From the NCBI GenBank assembly GCA_003024985.2, contig PXIH01S0001295.1: 12,765 nucleotides of DNA; one strand, written 5' to 3'. The notes beneath the pieces are model-generated. The model was not told the DNA's origin. It did not search any database and worked only from the letters and a program-made list of their open reading frames with translations. Source of the DNA: Euperipatoides rowelli (Eukaryota > Onychophora > Udeonychophora > Euonychophora > Peripatopsidae). The position numbers were made by a program, and so were the translations under genes. Positions 1-6,017 of the stretch are shown piece after piece. Position 1 is the stretch's first letter; the number at the start of each line of letters is the position of its first letter.

Positions 1-427
1 GGCCGTGGTGCCATTTGACCCGGTGTAACAAAAACCCTCCGTCGATGACATATTTTGTATTGTTCAAGTCCGCCTGTTCAGTTGGCACAAAAGCACTGTA
101 CAAGCTCAATTTTATTCCTTTCCTCATCCCATGCTCATCAAAAAGAAAAATGCGGGTATGGCTAAGTTCATAATGTAAAAACTCTCGCAGCTCTTCATCT
201 GAATGTTTCACTATGGTCATTCGTTGGAAAAGTGTGATTGGATTGATGACAACAGTCCTGTCATTTATCTGAATAGAGCTGTTCATGATCGCAAGAGGCT
301 GCACTCTTTCGATTCATTTGAATTTTACAGCATGAAAATCACCACCAACAATGTGCTGTATACCTTTCATGCCCATCTTCTTGGACAAGTGGCAGTTGAT
401 CCTCTCATCTGCGACAACACCTGTACT
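1..427 (-). pseudogene. Partial XPG-type transposon protein, diverged second copy
   Basis: Reading right to left, one frame runs from about 427 to the window edge, broken only by a TGA at 314-316. It aligns residue by residue with the main element's protein at about 4070-4495. Shared blocks include a STG-V-D start, VKFK, MNSSIQI, RTVVIN, LFQR, YEL, LFD, RK and finally VIDGGFLLHRVKW, the start of the XPG/PIN nuclease fold with its first acidic residue at 41-43. Counting by eye from MNS to the AF that ends the SAF block, 29 of 66 residues are identical, so this is a separate lineage and not a recent duplicate. Similarity stops at an AT microsatellite on its 5' side; the rest of the nuclease lies beyond position 1. 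The frame looks derived from an Academ-like DNA transposon. The stop and the truncation argue against function here. Whether more of the element exists outside the window cannot be seen. Confidence 0.85.
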
Positions 428-437
428 GTACTTAGTG

Positions 438-475
438 ATATTATTATAATTATAATTATTATTATAATAATTTTT
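438..475. repeat. AT microsatellite (TTA/ATT-rich)
   Basis: This is an imperfect TTA/ATAATT run. It sits exactly where protein similarity of the minus-strand transposon fragment ends. It may be an expanded intron end or the scar of a deletion in that element. On the minus strand, the bases between it and the coding block read like a weak splice acceptor (a pyrimidine/A stretch ending in CAG). Confidence 0.8.
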
Positions 476-865
476 AGTTTTGGAGTGGAAAAAGTGGGTT
501 TTTGCGGAGACAGACAAAATATGTCAATTTTCAACTAGCGCTGGAGCCCGAACTGTTCGTCCGAGAAAAAAACTTAAATAGTGAAATTTGTAGGAAATTT
601 TATCTACTTTCATTTTGAATATGGGTGTTATTTAAGAAAAGTTCCAAATTATAAGCAAAAAAACTGCAAAAAATGAGATTTTTTGCCTTTTTTTCAATGT
701 TGCGTCACGAAATTTTGTCAGCAAACCTCAGATTCGGATTCAGCAGCCCAAAAAACATAGATGCAAAAAATCAAAACTACCCCAAAACTTTCCCGCTAGG
801 GGCCGTTTTGAGCACAAAATGACTGGACTATACGTAGACCAGTCATTTTGGGTCCCATTTTCTGG
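476..865. other. Non-coding stretch between the two transposon copies
   Basis: No frame of useful length or family similarity was found on either strand. The stretch is rich in A and T runs. The part at 700-810 is less biased and contains TCAGATTCGGATTCAGCAGC, which looks like the constrained non-coding end of a mobile element. By position it could be the 5' non-coding end of the minus-strand fragment, but no repeat partner within the window proves this. Confidence 0.4.
815..850. repeat. Palindrome, 12-bp perfect arms
   Basis: CAAAATGACTGG at 815-826 is repeated in reverse complement at 839-850. The 12-bp spacer (ACTATACGTAGA) can itself pair partly around TACGTA. The hairpin ends 16 bp before the left inverted repeat of the main element. 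It may be a terminal or subterminal hairpin of the neighbouring minus-strand element, or an independent foldback. Confidence 0.8.
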
Positions 866-1056
866 TAAATGAAAAAAAATTCATACAAGCAAGGAACTTT
901 GTACAGTTATTGTAAAATACATCACAAAGAACATACAAAAAGTCCCCGAAGATTGACCTTGAGCTTCGGCCGCCATGTTGTAAAAATGGCCACCGTTTTT
1001 CAGTTTTCAGCCTATAAGTCTCTACCTTTAGCAGATAGCGGATTAGGGTTAATTAA
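866..1056 (+). repeat. Left terminal inverted repeat
   Basis: This segment matches the reverse complement of 5830-6017 nearly base for base, with scattered substitutions and a few 1-3 bp indels, roughly 90 percent identical by eye. It starts TAAATGAAAAA and ends near AATTAA. Its middle holds CGGCCGCCATGTTG followed by AAAAATGGCCACCG, a small internal inverted pair (GCCAT 972-976, ATGGC 986-990) kept in both repeats. Similarity fades outside 866, where the left flank (TTTTCTGG) and the right flank (TTTCCTA) differ. Confidence 0.9.
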
Positions 1057-1116
1057 AGTATTATCACTAAAAAAAAAAATCAAGTTTATTGCTAATTCTT
1101 TTAGACCGGGCTATTT

Positions 1117-1124
1117 TATAAAAG
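1117..1124 (+). promoter_or_regulatory. TATA-box candidate (TATAAAAG)
   Basis: A consensus TATAAAAG lies on the coding strand 60 bp inside the left inverted repeat and about 440 bp before the first recognisable coding sequence. The position suits a transposase promoter. The stretch is AT-rich, so a chance match is quite possible. Confidence 0.35.
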
Positions 1125-1544
1125 AAAAAAAAATTAAAAAAAAAATTGTTGCATTTTTTGACCTTTAAAAAGTGTATTATATACAGAGGTCAAACTTTGA
1201 AAGTTATACCAACGAGAACCATTTTTTATAGTCACATAACCATTTAAGACGTCATAAGACGTTACCCTCTCTCACTATGAGCACCTAAAAACAGGCATAA
1301 CTAGATCCCAATTTTCCATTTTAATAGCAGCCTTATTTTTAAATTTACAGTACTAACCTTACTTTTACCCTAAACCGTAACTCCTATTACGTATTTAAAT
1401 CATCAGGCTGGAAGGGGGGGGGGGGTATAATCTAGAGTCAAAATAATCCTTTTTTGATCAATTTTGATAATTTTGAGCTATTTCCGAACATTTGGTGTAT
1501 ATGATGAAATAGATGCGCATATGTTAACGCAGTAAATGGGACAT

Positions 1545-1562
1545 CGTTACACCCTCTTTTAG
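1545..1562 (+). promoter_or_regulatory. Candidate 3' splice site
   Basis: A pyrimidine-rich tract ACACCCTCTTTTAG ends in AG at 1562. Directly after it, frame 1563 runs open into the first conserved protein motif (CLFCGE at 1632-1649) with no ATG before it. The TAG itself closes that frame upstream. Together these suggest that the coding exon begins here, with the initiator codon in an earlier exon or lost. Confidence 0.4.
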
Positions 1563-1926
1563 GTATTCCTTTTCTCACTTCATCACTATAATAGCTTCCA
1601 ATTTAAATCTAGCAATAATTACAAATCATGCTGCTTATTTTGTGGAGAAGACGCTGCTGTCCCTAATTCGAAGGTTCCCAAAAAACAGAAGAAGGAGAGT
1701 TACCCAAATACAAACAACTGAAATTAAGGATTCCATATTAGAAAAGTGTGATGAGAGAAGTGATGACATTTCTGAATCAGTGAGATCTCGAGTTAATGTA
1801 GATTTGATTGCAGAGGAAGCCAGATACCATCATGACTGCTATGTCCACTTTAGGAATACTGTAGTATTTCAAAATGCAGGTATGCCAGCAATTGAGAAGA
1901 AGGATGTTTTATTGAAAATGTTTGAT
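1563..1926 (+). pseudogene. N-terminal Cys/His zinc-binding segment
   Basis: Frame 1563 carries CCLFCGE (cysteines at 1629, 1632 and 1641). After a one-base frame change between about 1680 and 1720, the next frame continues with KCDERSDD (Cys at 1747), then DLIAEEARYHHDC (His 1828 and 1831, Cys 1837) and VHF. This CxxC...C...YHxxC layout is the usual opening of proteins in this family and probably binds one or more zinc ions for DNA recognition. The segment ends at the in-frame TAA 1927-1929. The same frame continues for about 80 bases with ESNDNCQYT-like sequence before being lost near 2009, so the stop is an internal lesion and not the natural end. Confidence 0.7.
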
Positions 1927-2020
1927 TAAAAGGAGAGTAATGACAATTGTCAGTACACCATCATTGAGCTTAAAAATATAATAAAAAGTTTGTCAGCAGC
2001 ATTTTGGTTGGAGAATTACA

Positions 2021-3574
2021 TTGGTTGAAGTCAGCGGTAGACGACCTGCTATGATTATTTTTTTTGGAATGATGCATCAAGTATTATACAATCAGTGGTA
2101 TACTGAAAGAAATCTAAATCCAGTAAGTGAACGACTACGAATCATCCAAACAGCTGCTGCAATAATAAGGGAGGATATCCGGAAACAAATATATGACTTA
2201 ACGAGCTATCCCACAATTGACGATATTCAAGAGGGGGATCAAAATGATGTACCTCAATCCCTTCAGGTGTTTACGGATGTAGAAATTCTTGGGAAAAACA
2301 AGAATAAAACCACTCAGAGATGTAAAGCTTTAACTATTAACCACGCGATTGTATCAGCTTGCCGGCCGAAAGAATTTATGTCTCCTATACACTTGGGCTT
2401 ATCTGCTCACTTACAGTTTAAGTACGGATCTAGGAATCACATAGACATACTGCATGCATTAGGACTGTGCTCATCATATAATGAAGCCCTCTCGTTTATG
2501 AACTGCTCGAATGAAGCTGCCCACCCTGTAGTCAACCCTGATGTTTTTCAACAATTTGTCTTTGATAATGCTGTCGCAAACATAAAAACCTTAGATGGAC
2601 GAGAAACAGTACACATATTAGGAGGTATAAAATGTGTGACACCTAGAAAATCAGTAGCCAAATCTGCAGCGATTGCAAGAGAACATAAAAGACATGATGC
2701 TTCTGTCAATCGAATATTTATAAAGGTGTACAAGAAAACAACTGAAGATGGCCTAAAATGTATTGTAGTAAGGAAATTGACGGCAAATGTAGATGACGTA
2801 CATCAAGTTAAAGAAGGATTGATACTTGATTTGTTGTGGATGGCTGGATTCATGTTATCCAACAAATTAGTTCCTGCAAGGAATGGCTATATGGAAACTG
2901 CAATGCAAGAAACAGGTAATTTTCAAACATCTCTTGTTTTACCAGTTCCATTTATAAACCTAAACCTTAATAATCTAACAACACTTTATTCCACATTATC
3001 TTATGAAGCTTCTGAATGCAGCACAATGAAAATCCCCTGCTTTGTCACATTTGACTAACCCTTATACATTAAAGCTTCTGGAATCATAGCTTCTGCCAAA
3101 AAAGATGACCCAGTATCATGCGTTATTGTTAGACTAGGAGGGTTTCACTTATTAATGAGTTTCTTTGGATTAGTAGGACACATTATGAAAGGAATTGGCA
3201 TAGAGGAATTATGGGAATTCGTCTATGTTAAAAACACTGTTCTGCACATGCTATCAGATAATGCATATGCACGTTCAGTACATGCACATATTCTGACACA
3301 AGCTTCAATATTTAGGTGTTTGGTTATGAAATGTCCTTCCATAAAGTCTGACTCATTTGGGAATGTACTTGAACTGCATGAAGATTTTTTTAATAATCAA
3401 GTCTCTTTAGAACAAGTAAAGCCGTCAGAATGTCTATTGAATTGTCATGATAAGTTTGAGTCAGCATGTAAAGAATTGAAGCGTAAAAGAAGAACTGCCA
3501 AACTTTGGCTACAATATTTTGATAAAGTAACTTTGGTATTGCAGTTCATAAGAGCGGAGAGAACAGGTAATTGA
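2021..3574 (+). pseudogene. Transposase-like core segment
   Basis: One frame spans this segment with a single internal TAA (3056-3058) and ends at TGA 3572-3574. Landmarks: VEVSGRR at the start, RLRIIQTAA, then ALTINHAIVSACRP, FGSR-like KYGSRNHIDILHALGLC (about 2423-2474), FDNA at 2561-2572, a TLDG...HILGGIKCVTP block to 2643, and VTFD directly before the stop at 3056. Past the stop come VRLGGFH (3128-3148), MSFFGLVGHIMKG and LWEFVYV, then WLQYFDKVTLVLQFIRAERTG. The conserved acidic residues in FDNA, VTFD and the LWE region are candidates for a DDE-type catalytic triad, as expected for an RNase H-fold transposase; this is inference. The stop at 3056 stands where relatives usually have Gln (CAA to TAA), and the stop at 3572 where they have Trp (TGG to TGA). 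Confidence 0.8.
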
Positions 3575-3850
3575 CCACTTCATATTTCCACCACCACTCA
3601 AATGCTACCGCATTTCCATGCAGCAGGACACACCTTGTATGCAAAATCAGCACATCTCTATTACCAGCAAATGTTAGAATTGGACAAACATCTTCCTGAA
3701 AACGAATACTTACGATTTACCAAGGATGGATTTTTTTACCATACGCCATTCTGAAAGACTTTGGGCAGGTACACCAACTGATATGGTGATCGAGCAGACA
3801 CTTATGAGAGGCATGAAAGTGTTGGTGGACTAACACATGGCAGAGGAATA
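3575..3850 (+). pseudogene. Frame-broken continuation of the transposase core
   Basis: Reading continues in the same frame after TGA 3572-3574 (MLPHFHAAGH, then YAKSAHLY) up to a seven-T run at 3731-3737. One extra T moves the frame, which then gives TIRHSERLWAG, TDMVIEQTLMRGMK. At 3819-3820 one base appears missing and the frame returns to give GGLTHGRG, joining the next long open stretch. The conserved phrases flanking both shifts show that these are recent indels in one protein and not separate genes. Confidence 0.8.
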
Positions 3851-4585
3851 ATGGACAAGACACTTTTCAGGTGGGTTAATTGTGCTCCAATTTGTTCAGA
3901 GATTGCTGATGCCATTGAAGTGTTTACCAATGTTCGTTCACATAATTGCGAGCAGCACGTCGAAAAATGCATAAGCAGTCAAAATAGAGATGCACATGAC
4001 AGAGATGCCTTTACCGATTGGTTGATACAGCATGATCCCTTCAGTCAGGAATTAGGGGAGCTTGTTAGTTTATCAAGTGGGTTAGTGGGAGACCAATCCA
4101 TTATGTGTGACAAAGCAGTTGAAAAAGGGTTAATTCCGATGTCAGAGATGGCTGGTAAGGATTTTAATAGCATTAAACTGAGAAGAAAAGACAAAGTAAC
4201 TCCTCTGGCCTACATGAATTCTGGAATTAAAATCCAAGAAGATACTGTAGTTATCAATACCAATGAGTTATTTCACAGAATAGTCTGTGTTGGCAAGGAA
4301 CAGGATCAACTAAAAGAGTGCTTTCAATATGAACTTGCTCCAAAATCTCCTTTGTTGTTTGATAATGTCTCCTTGAGAAAAGATGTGAAGTCCTCATTGG
4401 TTGCAGCTTTTAAATGTGAAGAGAGTGAAAAGAGGCTACCAGATAACTGTGTGTATGTTTTAGATGGTGGACATATTTTACATACCGTGGTATGGCCAAG
4501 ACCAGCAACATATGGTGTTGTTTTAGCTGCTATGTATCATATATATAACAACACATTATGGCCAAGATTGCACAATAGCATTTGA
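3851..4585 (+). pseudogene. Linker and start of XPG/PIN nuclease
   Basis: An open stretch of 244 codons. The first two thirds are the linker typical of the family: SSGLVGD, MNSGIKI, TVVINTNELFHR, YELAPKSPLLFD and LRKDVKSSL. The last third begins the nuclease fold with CVYVLDGG (acidic residue at 4463-4465) followed by HTVVWPR and TYG, the equivalent of the N region of XPG/FEN1 nucleases. The true frame is lost at 4556, where one extra T occurs; the last 10 codons of the open stretch (LWPRLHNSI) are out of frame. The minus-strand fragment at 1-427 covers the same linker and nuclease start. Confidence 0.8.
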
Positions 4586-5145
4586 TGGATATCCAGAAGA
4601 ACCAACAATGAAAAACAACGAGCAAGAAAAGCGAACAGCTCGCTGGTCTTCTGCCACGGTTCACTTTAATGAGAACAATGTTACAACTACAACCAAAGCA
4701 GACTTAAGTAATCGGAAGAACAAAATATTCCTTATTAATGATTTGACAGCTCGTTGTGTAAATTCAAATGTTAAGGTTCATCAAGCCAAAGCGGATACTG
4801 ACCTTACAAATCATCAACACAGCTTTAGAGAAGAAAAAGTATGGTGTACCTGTTGTTGTTGTCGGTCAAGACATAGACATTCTGGTATTGTTAATAACTT
4901 TATCAACATCTAGTAATTTATGGTTTCTTTGGCCTGCAGCTGCAAAAATGGAAGCACAAACTATATTTAACACATCAGATCAAAGGGACATGCTTGGAGA
5001 TGTTTGTGGAGTACTTTTATTTTCACATGCATCAACAGGTTGCGATACAACCTCAGCTTTGTTTAGAAAAGGAAAACTACAAAGAAATGAAAATTTGAGA
5101 AGATGTGTTTCAGTTTTCAATGACCCTACATCTAAAAAAAATTAA
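4557..5145 (+). pseudogene. XPG/FEN1-like PIN nuclease core, frameshifted
   Basis: Frame 4557 gives YGQDCTIAFDGY (acidic residue 4584-4586) and reaches HQAKADTD at 4782-4802, which corresponds to the GEAD-type acidic motif of the XPG I region. An extra base near 4803 moves the frame. Next come LQIINTALEKK, VVVVGQDIDILVLL (Asp at 4870 and 4876), then HASTGCDTTSALF (Asp 5044), matching the ...T-D-SD-L and GCDY positions of FEN1/XPG. The acidic residues needed for two-metal nuclease chemistry are all still present. The open frame ends at TAA 5143-5145, created by an indel in the A8 run at 5134-5141. Function as a structure-specific nuclease in transposition or repair is inferred from the fold only. 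Confidence 0.8.
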
Positions 5146-5157
5146 TCACTAAAGCAG

Positions 5158-5565
5158 GTGAAAATTTTTTACTATCAATATAACTCGATAATTGGTAAAC
5201 AAAAATTAGGATCAATATTTGAACTTGCTGCATTAAATCCTACAAGTACAGCATCCAAGCAACATTTTTATCGTGTATATCTTCAAGTGCAACAATGGAG
5301 AGGAAATGACTTAGAGGCAACGGATTGGGGTTGGACTACATTTGACAATACATTAAGACCAGTAGGTACCAACCTTCAACCTGCATTAATGAACCTTATT
5401 TCTTGTGGATGAAAAGGTACTTTCAGAAAGAAATGTCAGTGCTTTAACTCTGGACTGCCTTGTGCTGCAATGTGTGACTATTGTCAAGGACTGTCTTGTG
5501 GAAACTGTTCCAAAGTTCCTCAGACGATGGACAGTGAAGATGAAACGGATGACATAAGCTTATAA
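5158..5565 (+). pseudogene. C-terminal segment with CXC cysteine-rich module
   Basis: After a short stretch read in a shifted frame (GENFLLSI), the frame gives LAALNPTSTASKQHFYRVYL, VQQWRGND and GW, a conserved block before the cysteine module. From 5404 the protein is SCG, then TGA at 5410-5412, then KKCQCF, GLPCAAMCDYCQGLSCGNC to about 5513, an acidic tail and TAA 5563-5565. The cysteine spacing resembles a CXC (tesmin/TSO1-like) zinc-binding module that can bind DNA. The TGA and a neighbouring Phe stand where relatives have Cys, so this copy has lost ligands as well as being interrupted. Without reading past the TGA, the module would be missed. Confidence 0.78.
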
Positions 5566-5579
5566 TTTGTGAGACGTAA

Positions 5580-5621
5580 AAAATCTATATTTTGTACCAG
5601 TTGGTACAAAATATAGATTTT
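5580..5621. repeat. Perfect 20-bp hairpin after the transposase stop
   Basis: The arms 5580-5599 and 5602-5621 are exact reverse complements with a two-base (GT) loop. The stem begins 14 bp after the terminal TAA of the transposase remnant and lies ~210 bp inside the right inverted repeat. It could act in the transcript's 3' end (stability, processing or double-stranded RNA) or be a small foldback insertion. The perfect arms stand out in an element whose coding region has decayed. Confidence 0.9.
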
Positions 5622-5829
5622 AGTTAATATTTTAGTTCCTTTAATTCAATATTCTTGGATATTGTAATACAATGATTTTATAACAATGTGTACTTAGTGT
5701 TGAAATTAATTAATTAATGAGGCTGAACAGACATACTTGGGGTAGTTTAAGAAGCAATATCTCAAGTACTATAGGAAAAACAAGCCTGTGATATACCAAA
5801 ATGTGCATATTTTATAGCTCTACAATTCA
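5622..5829 (+). other. 3' tail of the transposon, non-coding
   Basis: AT-rich sequence between the hairpin and the right inverted repeat, with a TTAATTAATTAAT stretch near 5706. No open frame, and no clear polyadenylation signal (AATAAA) on the plus strand in this interval. An AATAAA at 6224-6229 lies beyond the right repeat and could serve read-through transcripts. Confidence 0.4.
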
Positions 5830-6017
5830 TTAATTTATCCTAACCCGCTCTCTGCTAAAGGTAGAGAGACTTATAGGCTGAAAACCGAAAAACGGTGGCC
5901 ATTTTACAACATGGCTGCCGAAGCTCAAGGTCAATCCACGGGGACTTTTTGTATGTTCTTTGTAATGTATTTTACAACTGTGTAAAGTTCCTTACTTGTA
6001 TGAATTTTTTTCATTTA
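5830..6017 (-). repeat. Right terminal inverted repeat
   Basis: Reverse complement of the left repeat at 866-1056. The outer edge reads TTTTTTTCATTTA at 6005-6017 and the inner edge near TTAATT. It keeps the internal GCCAT...ATGGC pair and the CTCTACC/GGTAGAG sequence near the inner end. Differences from the left copy are scattered substitutions and short indels, consistent with an old insertion. Confidence 0.9.

Larger units (their letters stand above)
1057..1562 (+). other. 5' leader of the transposon, non-coding
   Basis: No frame with family similarity is present. It contains A-rich runs at 1069-1145, a direct repeat AAGACGT at 1246-1252 and 1256-1262 (the first overlapping a CRE-like GACGTCAT), and a 12-base G run at 1414-1425. 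It probably held the promoter, the 5' untranslated region and perhaps an intron of the transposase gene. Confidence 0.5.
1563..5565 (+). pseudogene. Transposase/XPG-nuclease/CXC multidomain protein, inactivated
   Basis: This is the whole coding remnant, about 1,300 codons if read through its breaks. Order of regions: Cys/His module (about 1629-1926), transposase-like core (2021-3850), linker (3851-4440), XPG/PIN nuclease (about 4448-5145), a linker with a VQQW-GND block (5200-5320), and a CXC module (5404-5520). The terminal stop is TAA at 5563-5565. Breaks seen: in-frame stops TAA 1927-1929, TAA 3056-3058, TGA 3572-3574 and TGA 5410-5412; frame changes near 1680-1720, 1980-2020, 3731-3737, 3819-3820, 4556, 4803, 5134-5141 and 5170-5185. 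Several breaks lie in homopolymers (T7, A8), and two stops fit single transitions in conserved Gln and Trp codons. The reading direction and domain order are secure. The exact biochemical mechanism of this family is known only by inference. Confidence 0.88.
866..6017 (+). mobile_element. Decayed Academ-like DNA transposon, XPG-nuclease type
   Basis: A cut-and-paste DNA transposon of about 5.15 kb. It is defined by facing inverted repeats of about 190 bp at each end and a single plus-strand gene filling most of the interior. The layout is left repeat, ~500 bp leader with a TATA motif, a possible intron end at 1562, the coding remnant 1563-5565, a hairpin at 5580-5621, ~200 bp of tail, then the right repeat. 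Assignment to Academ rests on the combination of an N-terminal Cys/His module, a transposase-like core and an XPG-like nuclease in one protein; this uses remembered family knowledge, not a search. No target-site duplication is visible at 866/6017, so the true tips may be a few bases away or eroded. Multiple stops and frameshifts show that it cannot make its own transposase. The repeats might still be recognised by an active relative elsewhere in the genome. Confidence 0.8.

Noticed and set aside
203-538. Plus-strand open frame of 111 codons at the left edge
   Set aside because: It is the antisense shadow of the minus-strand transposon fragment, and its isoleucine run is the translated AT microsatellite.
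869-1168. Open frame starting inside the left inverted repeat
   Set aside because: It lies mostly within the terminal repeat and the A-rich leader, is Lys-rich with no motif, and its frame is not linked to the transposase.
2548-2733. Minus-strand open frame inside the transposase core
   Set aside because: Antisense shadow of the strongly supported plus-strand coding remnant.
3851-4585. Treating the separate open stretches of the main element as several independent genes
   Set aside because: Conserved phrases run across each junction in fixed order, and the junctions are single-base shifts or single stops, so they are pieces of one gene.
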